Shown: positions 1 to 6,026 of the stretch, one piece after another
How positions within the stretch are numbered: the first letter of the stretch is position 1
Layout of the letters: each line of letters begins with the position of its first letter
Assembly: GCA_012270805.1 (NCBI GenBank)
Contig: JAAXHR010000345.1
Location: forward strand, 1 to 6,316
Length of the DNA stretch: 6,316 bases
Reading direction: 5' to 3'
From: Dehalococcoidia bacterium
Lineage (GTDB): Bacteria > Chloroflexota > Dehalococcoidia > Lucifugimonadales > Lucifugimonadaceae
Notes under the pieces: generated by a model
The model's input: the letters and a program-made list of their open reading frames with translations, nothing else
What the model was told of the DNA's origin: nothing
Databases searched by the model: none
Position numbers and translations under genes: made by a program

Positions 1-730
1 CATCGATGATGCTCCCCTGATAGATCGCGTTCAGCGATACCTCCGACGTCGGTATCATCCATAACCCGGCATCGTCGTCCCGATACAGATCGTCCGCAAA
101 TTTGGGCAAGTTCCCAGACCCGACTAGCGTCTCCTCACGCACCAGATAAGGCGGATTCGTCTCTTCATACCCGAACTCATCGACCAATGTATCAAGTAAC
201 CATCCGACGATCGCTCGATGCAACCTCGCGCCCTGCCTTCTCAACATGTAAAACCTGCTGCCCGAAATGTTCGCCGCACTCTCCATGTCGATGATGCCCA
301 AACTCTCACCGATATCCCAGTGCGGCGTGTCCCAATCACGTGCGGGTGGCGGTCCCATCTCGCGGACAACTAAGTTCGAGTTTTCGTCAAGTCCTTCCGG
401 CACGTCATGGAGCGGTATGTTCGGCAGTCCCAGCATCAAAGCCCTCAACTCAGTTGCCACCGCGCGAGCTTCTTCCCCAAGCGCGGATATCCGATCACCC
501 GTCGCACGCATCTGCTGTATCTCGTCCTCCGTCGGACGACGCTTCTCCGCACCTATGGCTCTAGAAACCTCATTCCGGAAATGCCGGGCCGAATCCGTCT
601 CTTGGATCAGTTCCCGACGACGAACATCCAATGCCAATATTTCTTCGATGGGAGCATCTTCCTCGCCACGCTTGGCAAGGCCGGCGCGCACCGCATCGGT
701 ATCGTTGACTATCCTGCGTAGATCCAACAT
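1..730 (-). CDS. serS: Seryl-tRNA synthetase, N-terminal two thirds (partial at left edge)
   Basis: This cytoplasmic class II synthetase charges tRNA-Ser (and tRNA-Sec where present) with serine using ATP. The window holds 243 codons from the ATG at 730; the C-terminal part, including motif 3, lies beyond the left edge. The start MLDLRRIVNDTDAV is typical of the family. Residues about 30-100 are rich in charged and hydrophobic residues and form the antiparallel coiled-coil arm that grips the tRNA. The catalytic domain follows with SGSRFYML (157-164), NPPYLV (192-197), a GSGNLPKF block (204-211) and MIPTSEVSL (225-233), matching the SerRS patterns SGARFYFL, GTGQLPKF and LIPTAEVPL. The start is supported by AAGGA, overlapping the lysS stop codon, 9 bases before the ATG. 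It lies 12 bases behind lysS, so the two are probably cotranscribed and translationally close. No lesion is visible in the part shown. Identification is firm. Confidence 0.96.
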   Translation of the reverse strand, partial: MLDLRRIVNDTDAVRAGLAKRGEEDAPIEEILALDVRRRELIQETDSARHFRNEVSRAIGAEKRRPTEDEIQQMRATGDRISALGEEARAVATELRALMLGLPNIPLHDVPEGLDENSNLVVREMGPPPARDWDTPHWDIGESLGIIDMESAANISGSRFYMLRRQGARLHRAIVGWLLDTLVDEFGYEETNPPYLVREETLVGSGNLPKFADDLYRDDDAGLWMIPTSEVSLNAIYQGSIID

Positions 731-745
731 CGCTTCGAGTCCTTA
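731..745 (-). promoter_or_regulatory. Ribosome binding site of serS overlapping the lysS stop codon
   Basis: Read on the minus strand, the lysS stop TAA runs directly into GGA, giving TAAGGA, followed by nine bases and the serS ATG. The Shine-Dalgarno core therefore reuses the stop codon of the upstream gene. This fixes the serS start and suggests that ribosomes finishing lysS are well placed to begin serS. Confidence 0.65.
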
Positions 746-2287
746 AGATCTCAACTGTGGAAACAATGTCACTTCACGTATCGAACTTTCTCCAGTCACG
801 AGCATCGCCAGCCGATCAATCCCAATGCCAAGCCCACCAGTAGGCGGCATCCCGTGCTCAACCGCCAGCAGAAACGACTCGTCCAACCGATCCGCTTCTA
901 CATCGTCGAACTCTTCACGCTGCCTCTCCTGCTGCTCGAAACGCTCGCGCTGATCCACCGGATCATTCAACTCCGTAAACGCATTCGCCAATTCACGACC
1001 CAACACGAACGCCTCGAAACGCTCCACGACATCGTCGTAACCCGGCTTCTTCTTCGCCAACGGCGACATCGCCAACGGGTAATCGACCAAGAACGTTGGC
1101 GCAGCCAACCTCGGTTCAACCGACACCGATATCACCTTATCCAACAACTGCTGCCACGTCGAATTCGGCTCTACATGCATCCCCCGTTCATCCATCGCCG
1201 CCGCCAAAGCATCGCGAGTGGGGCACATTCGGAAATCGATCCCCGATGCATCGATAATCGCCTGCCGCAGATCCAACCTCGGCCAAGGCGGAGCCAAATC
1301 TATCGTCTCACCCTCTTCTCGATCAGGCACCGGAACCACAGTTGACCCGTTCACAGCCTTCGCCACAAACGCCACCAACTCCTCCGTCATCCGCATCACA
1401 TCGTTATAATCCGCATACGCCTCGTAACTCTCCATCGTTGTGAACTCAGGATTGTGATCAGCGTCTATGCCTTCGTTGCGGAATATCTTGCCAATCTCGA
1501 ATACCTTATCCATTCCACCCACGATCAACTGCTTTAGATACAATTCCGTAGCGATCCGTAGAAACAGCCCACGCCCTAGCGCGTTGTGATAAGTCTCGAA
1601 CGGCTCTGCAAACCCACCCGCAGGCACCGACACTAAAATCGGCGTCTCAACCTCCATAAACCCGCGCGTCTCCATAAAACGCCGCACCGACGACGCGACC
1701 TTGGAACGCGCCCGCGCGTTATGCATCGCCCGCTCGTTCGACAGCAGATCAAGGTATCGTTGACGCACCCGCGTCTCCGCATCCTGCAGTCCGTGCCACT
1801 TCTCTGGCAATGGCCGCATCGATTTTGAGATAATCCCGAATGTGTGAGCCTCCACCGAGATCTGACCCCGCCGTGTGCGCATCACCGGACCCGACACCGA
1901 CACGAAGTCACCGATGTCCAGCATCGATAGCAACTCGAACTCTTCGGCCAGCACGTCCGCCCGAGCCTGCACTTGGACCTGACCACTACCGTCTCGCACG
2001 TCGAGGAACGACATCTTGCCCATACCGCGTCTTGCCATAACTCGTCCCGCTACGATGATCGGATCCGTACGAACCGAGCCATGTCCATCGTCGCCATCAC
2101 GCAACACCTCGCACTTCTTGAAGAGCTTAATCGCCTCTTCTACGGAATGGGTTCGCTCGACCCTTGCCGGGAACGGGTCGATGCCTTGTTGCCTCAGCTG
2201 ATCAACCTTTCGCAAACGGTCTAGTTCCAGACGCGAATACCTCGAAGCCCCGTCACTCTCAGTCGAGATTTCGGGTCTGTCTGTCAT
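743..2287 (-). CDS. lysS: Lysyl-tRNA synthetase, class II
   Basis: This cytoplasmic enzyme activates lysine with ATP and loads it onto tRNA-Lys. The product has 514 residues, the normal size. An N-terminal OB-fold tRNA anticodon-binding domain covers roughly 75-155 (IIVAGRVMARRGMGKMSFLD, 77-96). The class II core follows: motif 1 region KWHGLQDAETRVRQRYLDLL (163-182), motif 2 FRNEGIDADHNPEFTTME (269-286), and motif 3 GGLGIGIDRLAML (484-496). It ends FPQLRS, close to the usual FPQMR or FPLLR. The reading frame stays open to an ATG at 2314, nine codons further out. I prefer the ATG at 2287 because MTDRPE gives a more natural N-terminus. Neither start has a well-placed ribosome binding site: GGAAGG lies 15 bases before 2287 and nothing useful lies before 2314. 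serS follows after 12 bases. The function is firm, the exact start uncertain. Confidence 0.96.
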   Translation of the reverse strand: MTDRPEISTESDGASRYSRLELDRLRKVDQLRQQGIDPFPARVERTHSVEEAIKLFKKCEVLRDGDDGHGSVRTDPIIVAGRVMARRGMGKMSFLDVRDGSGQVQVQARADVLAEEFELLSMLDIGDFVSVSGPVMRTRRGQISVEAHTFGIISKSMRPLPEKWHGLQDAETRVRQRYLDLLSNERAMHNARARSKVASSVRRFMETRGFMEVETPILVSVPAGGFAEPFETYHNALGRGLFLRIATELYLKQLIVGGMDKVFEIGKIFRNEGIDADHNPEFTTMESYEAYADYNDVMRMTEELVAFVAKAVNGSTVVPVPDREEGETIDLAPPWPRLDLRQAIIDASGIDFRMCPTRDALAAAMDERGMHVEPNSTWQQLLDKVISVSVEPRLAAPTFLVDYPLAMSPLAKKKPGYDDVVERFEAFVLGRELANAFTELNDPVDQRERFEQQERQREEFDDVEADRLDESFLLAVEHGMPPTGGLGIGIDRLAMLVTGESSIREVTLFPQLRS

Positions 2288-2493
2288 CTGGCTCAATTCC
2301 GACCTTCCATACACATAATCAAGCGCACACCAACTGAATCAATCTTACAGACCTCCACCATTGGCATACCCGTCGCGAGAAAACGTCACAAATCGCATCG
2401 TGCATCGTTGAAACGCACATCACCCGATTCCGCATAATCGTAGTCAACACTCCCACGAACCAAGTGGTTGTGCAACCGCTACATCGCGGCGAG

Positions 2494-2546
2494 ATGCAAA
2501 TCGGTTGAAACACTCTGAAAGGAACAGACGTAGAGCCAGACACGAG
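2494..2546 (+). pseudogene. Apparent displaced 5' end of rsmD (stop codon plus frameshift)
   Basis: From the ATG at 2494 the reading is MQIG, then TGA (2506-2508), then NTLKGTDVEPDT. RsmD proteins normally begin with a strand of the form M-R-I-I-G-G-x-x-K-G-R-x-L-x-x-P followed by x-L-R-P-T. Replacing the TGA by GGA would give MQIGGNTLKGTDVEPD, a good match to that pattern, but in a frame different from the rest of rsmD. Between the GGA of KG (2521-2523) and the CTG of LRPT (2547-2549) there are 23 bases, one short of a whole number of codons. So a one-base loss there plus one substitution would account for the present sequence. Seen: the two frames and the stop. Inferred: that they were once joined. 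Confidence 0.5.
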
Positions 2547-3077
2547 CTGCGACCGACATCTTCGAGGACGCGCTCCGCGATCATCTCGATGCTCGGACCG
2601 GACGGAGCGGACGGCATAACCGCGCTTGATCTCTTCGCCGGCACCGGAGCTGTCGGTCTAGACCTACTCGAACATGGCGCAACACACGTTGACTTCGTAG
2701 AAATCGACCGTACAAGAGCCGCAAAAATACGACAAGAGACCGTTGCCAGGAACGTGTCCGACAAGGCTTCAACCTACCAAGCCGATGCCATCAAGACGCT
2801 ATCTCGCCTCGCAGGCAACTCCTACAACATCGTTTTTGCAGACCCGCCATACGACATGGATCCATGGGAAGAACTATTCACCGGAATCCGTAGACACGAC
2901 CTCCTTGAACCCGATGCTTGGATCATCGCAGAGCACGCAACTAGGAACCAGCTGCCAAACAATATTTCTGGAGCCACCGCCATAAACCGAAAACGATACG
3001 GCGATTCCAGCATCACGATCTACTCCTTCCCCAAAAACTCAAACAACCCTGACAAAGACCACGAAACACAAAGATGA
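2505..3077 (+). CDS. rsmD: 16S rRNA (guanine966-N2)-methyltransferase RsmD
   Basis: RsmD uses S-adenosylmethionine to methylate N2 of G966 (E. coli numbering) in 16S rRNA of the small subunit. The open frame gives 190 residues from a TTG at 2505. It shows LRPTSSRTRSAI (15-26), where the family has RPT-x-D-R-V-R-E; SAM-binding motif I LDLFAGTGAVGLDLLEHGA (41-59); an acidic ribose-binding VEIDRT (65-70); the catalytic DPPY (113-116); and a C-terminal KRYGDSSITIY (163-173). All core motifs are intact. The N-terminus is not normal: the first 14 residues (KHSERNRRRARHE) do not resemble the expected strand, which appears in another frame from 2494. The TTG start has only a weak GGCGAG upstream. Either translation restarts here, or the sequence contains errors near 2506-2546. 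The stop overlaps the coaD start by four bases (ATGA), so the two are coupled. The downstream neighbour coaD is the classical partner of rsmD and supports the call. Confidence 0.88.
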   Translation: MKHSERNRRRARHELRPTSSRTRSAIISMLGPDGADGITALDLFAGTGAVGLDLLEHGATHVDFVEIDRTRAAKIRQETVARNVSDKASTYQADAIKTLSRLAGNSYNIVFADPPYDMDPWEELFTGIRRHDLLEPDAWIIAEHATRNQLPNNISGATAINRKRYGDSSITIYSFPKNSNNPDKDHETQR

Positions 3078-3559
3078 GCGAAGTCGTAGCTTTGTACCCC
3101 GGTACTTTCGACCCAGTAACCAACGGCCACACCGATGTGGTCCGACGTGCCGCCGCGTTATTCGATTGTCTCATCGTCGCCGTCTACGACGGTAACCACA
3201 AACGTGTGACGTTCGACATCAATGAACGTGTAGGAATGTTGCAAGAAGCCATCACTGACGCGCCCAACGTCAAAGTCATCCCGTTCCGTGGCTTGACCGT
3301 CGATTTCGCCCGAGAAACGGGCGCAAAGGCGATCGTCAGAGGACTTAGAATCACAAGTGACTTCGAATACGAAGGCGCGATGGCATTAATGAACCGACAC
3401 CTTGACGATGACATCGAGACCGTCTGCCTCTTCTCGTCCATCGAGAACCAATACGTAAGCTCATCCCGCGTCAAGGAAATCGCCTCACTCGGCGGAAACA
3501 TCTCTGGTCTGGTACCTCCCAATGTCGTGGTGCCGACAGCATCGAAGTTGACACCGTAA
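3074..3559 (+). CDS. coaD: Phosphopantetheine adenylyltransferase (PPAT)
   Basis: CoaD transfers AMP from ATP to 4'-phosphopantetheine, giving dephospho-CoA, the penultimate step of coenzyme A synthesis in the cytoplasm. The 161-residue product is the normal length. The N-terminus carries LYPGTFDPVTNGHTDVVRRA (7-26), with the nucleotidyltransferase TxGH signature at 16-19. IVRGLR (87-92) and SSSRVKEIASLGGNISGLVP (129-148) are both diagnostic blocks of bacterial PPAT. The last dozen residues (PNVVVPTASKLTP) are less typical but lie outside the active site. The start ATG overlaps the rsmD stop codon. No strong Shine-Dalgarno sequence is visible before it, so translation probably depends on coupling to rsmD. 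No regulatory element of its own is visible. The coiled-coil gene follows after 84 bases. Confidence 0.97.
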   Translation: MSEVVALYPGTFDPVTNGHTDVVRRAAALFDCLIVAVYDGNHKRVTFDINERVGMLQEAITDAPNVKVIPFRGLTVDFARETGAKAIVRGLRITSDFEYEGAMALMNRHLDDDIETVCLFSSIENQYVSSSRVKEIASLGGNISGLVPPNVVVPTASKLTP

Positions 3560-3631
3560 CCCGTATAGCGAGCAACCAACGAGTACAAGCAACCAACACT
3601 AGTGCAATCGGTGCCCTTAGGACCGAAGCAC

Positions 3632-3637
3632 AAGGAG
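3632..3637 (+). promoter_or_regulatory. Ribosome binding site that fixes the start of the coiled-coil gene
   Basis: AAGGAG stands six bases before the ATG at 3644. The frame is also open to a GTG at 3602, but that start has no such site and would add an unconvincing 14-residue leader, so the ATG is chosen. Confidence 0.75.
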
Positions 3638-3643
3638 AACAAA

Positions 3644-4354
3644 ATGGCATTAGAAACCCGCGTCAGCTACAACTCGGAAAGCAGTGAATTCGTGTCCGTT
3701 CAACCAGTTATTTACGAGTTGATCTCGCGAATCGCAAACTCCGTCGAGGAAAACCGAGTACGCGCGACTGGACGCAGCCTCGTCAGGTCCGACGAAACTC
3801 TGGGACTCATCGACGAACTCAAACGCGAACTGCCGAAAGTAACCTCGCTCTCAGATCAGATCGTCACCAAGCGCGACCAGATGCTCAGCGATGCCGAGGA
3901 ATTCATGCAGACCGCACGCAACGACGCGATGCGCGAAGCCGAAGAGCTCCGACAGCGCGCTGAGGAAGAGCGCGATATCATCCTCGCCCAAGCCCGAAAA
4001 AAGGCGATGGAGACTATCGACCAGACTTCCGTCGTCAACGCCTCCAAAGAAGAAGCCAAGCGCATCATCCAAGAGGCCGAGGAGGAATCCGAGAAGCTGC
4101 TTATCCGGGCTAAACGCGAGGCCAACACCATCGTCGAAAACGCCGAGGAACGATCTCACCGCCAGACCAACGAGACTGACGAGTACTCTCGACGTATGCT
4201 GATGAAGCTCGAAGAGCGGCTTTCACATACTCTGATGCAGGTTCGGCAAGGCATCGATATGGTGAACGAGAGCATGGAAGAGCGCAAGAAAGAACACACT
4301 CACAACATCGCCATGCAAGCCGCCAAGTTCACCACCGGCAACTACCAGCGCTAG
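3644..4354 (+). CDS. DivIVA-like / ATP-synthase-b-like coiled-coil protein
   Basis: The predicted soluble protein has 236 residues, no signal peptide and no membrane segment. Residues 18-70 form a more ordinary N-terminal part with VYELISRI-like helices and LGLIDELKRELPKV (53-66), a motif seen in DivIVA-related and F0 subunit b-like annotations of this gene position. From about 75 to 215 the chain is almost pure charged coiled coil (AEEFMQTARNDAMREAEELR and similar). Between 132 and 164 it repeats every 11 residues, with hydrophobic pairs II, LL and IV at 141-142, 152-153 and 163-164. The tail (residues 216-236) is less regular. It follows coaD in the same direction. In many Actinobacteria and relatives a DivIVA-like protein sits at exactly this place, before DUF177, rpmF and rnc. 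A role in cell division, cell-pole or envelope scaffolding is inferred from the family and context only. A clear DivIVA N-terminal lipid-binding motif is not evident, so I give no symbol. Confidence 0.8.
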   Translation: MALETRVSYNSESSEFVSVQPVIYELISRIANSVEENRVRATGRSLVRSDETLGLIDELKRELPKVTSLSDQIVTKRDQMLSDAEEFMQTARNDAMREAEELRQRAEEERDIILAQARKKAMETIDQTSVVNASKEEAKRIIQEAEEESEKLLIRAKREANTIVENAEERSHRQTNETDEYSRRMLMKLEERLSHTLMQVRQGIDMVNESMEERKKEHTHNIAMQAAKFTTGNYQR

Positions 4355-4379
4355 TCCTAATAAACGAAAAACGCCGCTA

Positions 4380-4425
4380 CTCGTCTCTCTCCGTTCAGGA
4401 GGAGATTCAGAGACATTACGACGAG
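4380..4425 (+). other. Foldable 3' untranslated segment with competing helices
   Basis: Downstream of the coiled-coil gene, CTCGTC (4380-4385) can pair with GACGAG (4420-4425), while GTCTCT (4383-4388) can pair with AGAGAC (4409-4414). The two helices share bases 4383-4385, so only one can form fully. Inside them TCTCC (4388-4392) can pair with GGAGA (4401-4405), or CTCC (4389-4392) with GGAG (4398-4401). It lies about 20 bases before the terminator hairpin. It may be a 3' end structure or the remnant of a leader whose gene is gone. No known RNA family is recognised. Confidence 0.35.
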
Positions 4426-4443
4426 AACGTTACGTTCATCACT

Positions 4444-4481
4444 CCCCTCTTCCGATCCTCTCGGAAGAGGGGATTTTCGTT
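4444..4481 (+). terminator. Rho-independent terminator after the rsmD-coaD-coiled-coil block
   Basis: CCCCTCTTCCGA (4444-4455) and TCGGAAGAGGGG (4461-4472) form a perfect 12-bp stem with the five-base loop TCCTC, followed by ATTTTCGTTT. The T-rich side lies on the plus strand, so it ends transcription from the left. It starts about 90 bases after the stop codon at 4352-4354. The reverse direction lacks a T tract. Confidence 0.7.
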
Positions 4482-4584
4482 TCATTCCGCTTCGCAGCGT
4501 ACGTCGGGAGCAAGGCCCAGCCAGTGATGCCTTACCGTCTGAGCCCGACCCGCGCCCAAATTCCTTGTCCCACGACACCAGCCA

Positions 4585-4819
4585 CTACACACTCACCACA
4601 CCGAAGTAAGCGGTGTGCCAGAACAACGGTGTCGGATGAGCCGACATCACCTCGTTAGCAAACGTGAACACGATGAAGATGATCGGACTCCCGAACAGCC
4701 CGTACAGAATCCATGGCTACCGAGCCGCTGGACACGTGCGCATTAAAGAACTGAATCAACGCCGGCACTTCCGATCGGAGCACAGTCTCCGTCGAATATC
4801 CGCTTAATGCGGGCGGGCC
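4585..4819 (-). pseudogene. Decayed reading frame, tail of a small membrane protein
   Basis: Minus-strand reading just behind arsM gives protein-like sequence in two frames. In the arsM frame, after its stop, one reads GYSTETVLRSEVPALIQFF and then NAHVSSGSVAMDSV. That frame soon loses its protein-like character and stops. In a second frame, 4585-4716, one reads WILYGLFGSPIIFIVFTF, then ANEVMSAHP and FWHTAYFGVVSV, ending at TAG (4585-4587). This stretch is rich in aromatic and aliphatic residues, like a transmembrane helix plus a loop, and is preceded in its own frame by a stop at 4717-4719. No usable start exists. The simplest reading is an old gene broken by a frameshift near 4714. I do not recognise the family. 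The remaining bases between the terminator and 4584 hold nothing I can identify. Confidence 0.4.
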
Positions 4820-5653
4820 TCAGTTGAACTTCCAACCCCTCACCGTCACGCTACGAACCGATTCCTCCCACGCCGTTCCGTCCGAACGAGGCCGCATCGG
4901 AACGTCTGACATAATCTCAACATCTGAAAATCCCGATCGCTCCATGCGTCCAAGGTACCGGCTCAGCAAGTCCGCGCCGCCCACGCAAGAAACCCACTCC
5001 TCGGCTGAAGAACGCACCTCGTCAGGCAGTTCTTCGGTCACCACCATGTCCGAAACCACGAAACGACCGCCTGGCTTCAGCACTCGATAAATCTCGTCGA
5101 ACACCCGATCCTTGTCTGGTGACAAAGCGATCACGCAGTTCGAGATCACCAGATCGACGCTCGTATCAAGCTGAGGTATCGCCTCGATCTTGCCCAACTT
5201 GAACACTACGTTGTGAGCACCCATCTTCTCCGCGTTACTGCGAGCCAAGTTGATCATCGCGTGTGTCATGTCGATACCGATCACCTGACCACTCTCACCG
5301 ACCTCCTGCGCCGCCAGGAAACAGTCGATCCCACCGCCGCTACCCAGGTCCAACACTGTCTCTCCAGGCTTTGCCTCCGACAACCCGATCGGATTGCCAC
5401 ACCCGGCCGAAGCCGCCATCGCCTCAGGCGTCAACACCGCCAAATCACCCGACTCATAAAGGGCGTCAGCTACCGTAGCCATCTCCGCAGTTTCACTTCC
5501 GCAACACACTGAACTGGACTCAGCGCAACAACTCGAAGCCGCCGCGGTACCGCGTTCTGCGACCTGAGTGTACCGATCCTTCACCGCTTGCTCCACTGAC
5601 CCGGCATCAAACTCATCACTCCCGAAAACTTTCAGCAGTTCCGACAACGCCAT
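4820..5653 (-). CDS. arsM: Arsenite S-adenosylmethionine methyltransferase
   Basis: ArsM transfers methyl groups from S-adenosylmethionine to As(III), giving methylated and volatile arsenicals, a detoxification reaction in the cytoplasm. From the ATG at 5653 the protein has 277 residues, normal for bacterial ArsM. Visible are VKDRYTQVAERG (24-35), the usual N-terminal helix; a cysteine cluster CC (42-43) and CC (50-51); AGCGNP (83-88); SAM motif I VLDLGSGGGIDC (100-111); DMT (128-130); SNCVIALSPDKDRVF (171-185); VLKPGGRF (191-198); and EEWVSCVGGA (218-227). Cys85, Cys173 and Cys223 correspond to the three conserved arsenic-binding cysteines of the family. The frame is open to a TTG at 5683, but AGGAGG lies only two bases before the ATG at 5653 and eight before a TTG at 5647, so the start is 5653 or 5647. 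No arsR, arsB or arsC is visible nearby; the gene stands alone between two gene-poor gaps. Confidence 0.93.
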   Translation of the reverse strand: MALSELLKVFGSDEFDAGSVEQAVKDRYTQVAERGTAAASSCCAESSSVCCGSETAEMATVADALYESGDLAVLTPEAMAASAGCGNPIGLSEAKPGETVLDLGSGGGIDCFLAAQEVGESGQVIGIDMTHAMINLARSNAEKMGAHNVVFKLGKIEAIPQLDTSVDLVISNCVIALSPDKDRVFDEIYRVLKPGGRFVVSDMVVTEELPDEVRSSAEEWVSCVGGADLLSRYLGRMERSGFSDVEIMSDVPMRPRSDGTAWEESVRSVTVRGWKFN

Positions 5654-5661
5654 ACCCTCCT
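5654..5661 (-). promoter_or_regulatory. Strong but oddly placed ribosome binding site of arsM
   Basis: On the minus strand AGGAGG (5661-5656) is followed by GT and then the ATG at 5653, a spacer of only two bases. A TTG two codons further in (5647-5645) would have an eight-base spacer. The site excludes the far upstream TTG at 5683 as the main start, but leaves the choice between 5653 and 5647 open. Confidence 0.6.
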
Positions 5662-5705
5662 GAACTCGTAGCACTAACAACAATCTTACGTCGCCAAATC
5701 AACGT

Positions 5706-5864
5706 CCCTTTCGCGCAGCGAAGCGAACGCAGGGGATTGCCCGGCCCGACGGGACCTGTCTCCTAATATCCCTAAGTATCCCTCCCCATTCGGGACGGGC
5801 TGGAGAAGGAATGCCCCTTTCGAAACGAAAGGGGCGCGAGCGAAGCGAGCGGGGTATGCCCGCG
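5706..5864 (+). repeat. Two diverged copies of a GC-rich intergenic repeat module
   Basis: The 343-base gap between arsM and the aldolase gene holds two similar modules. The first (5706-5743) contains CCCTTTCG, then GCAGCGAAGCGAACGC, then AGGGGATTGCCCGG. The second (5815-5864) contains CCCCTTTCG, a hairpin, then GCGAGCGAAGCGAGCG, then GGGGTATGCCCGCG. The order of blocks is the same and most positions agree. The strand is arbitrary. This resembles the short dispersed intergenic repeats common in some bacterial genomes. It encodes nothing convincing in any frame. The remaining bases of the gap (5865-6010) show no clear structure. Confidence 0.5.
5813..5835 (+). repeat. Perfect 10-bp inverted repeat (hairpin)
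   Basis: GCCCCTTTCG (5813-5822) and CGAAAGGGGC (5826-5835) pair perfectly around the loop AAA. No T tract follows on either strand, so it is unlikely to be a simple terminator. It sits inside the second copy of the repeat module and is probably part of that element. Confidence 0.7.
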
Positions 5865-6026
5865 TAAGGAAGGCGGAGTGAATCATAGCCCATCTACGCA
5901 ACCAGCGTAATCCACGGTTCATACCACACAACCCCAGAATCCGTTCCACCACAGCACTACTTCTGCGTTACTATTCCATCACAGCGTCTATATCGGCGCC
6001 CGCAACACGCAAAGGAGAACCTACTG

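Noticed and set aside
267..746. Plus-strand open frame of 159 codons opposite serS
   Set aside because: It lies antisense to a well-conserved synthetase gene; its serine- and arginine-rich translation is a shadow of serS codon usage.
2408..2438. TTGAAA and CATAAT as a promoter for rsmD
   Set aside because: The spacing is 19 bases and both boxes are imperfect. A promoter must exist in this divergent gap, but I cannot place it with confidence.
2506..2508. TGA as a recoded sense codon in rsmD
   Set aside because: TGA ends rsmD and arsM normally in this window, and the frame also shifts afterwards, so recoding alone does not restore the gene.
2319..2543. Minus-strand open frame in the lysS-rsmD gap
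   Set aside because: It overlaps the rsmD start and has no recognisable protein character or ribosome binding site.
3548..3553. Perfect TTGACA as a -35 box for the coiled-coil gene
   Set aside because: No -10 hexamer stands at 16-18 bases; the nearest TATAGC is only 10 bases away, and the hexamer lies in coaD codons.
3571..3597. Ten-base direct repeat AGCAACCAAC at 3571-3580 and 3588-3597
   Set aside because: Only two short copies, with no symmetry or known binding site; likely chance or a small local duplication.
4357..4578. Minus-strand open frame of 73 codons over the terminator
   Set aside because: It runs through the 12-bp terminator stem and the foldable 3' region, has low-complexity content, and lacks a start signal.
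5686..5952. Minus-strand open frame of 88 codons upstream of arsM
   Set aside because: It is made of the repeat modules and the hairpin, has no convincing ribosome binding site, and its translation looks like arginine-rich shadow sequence.
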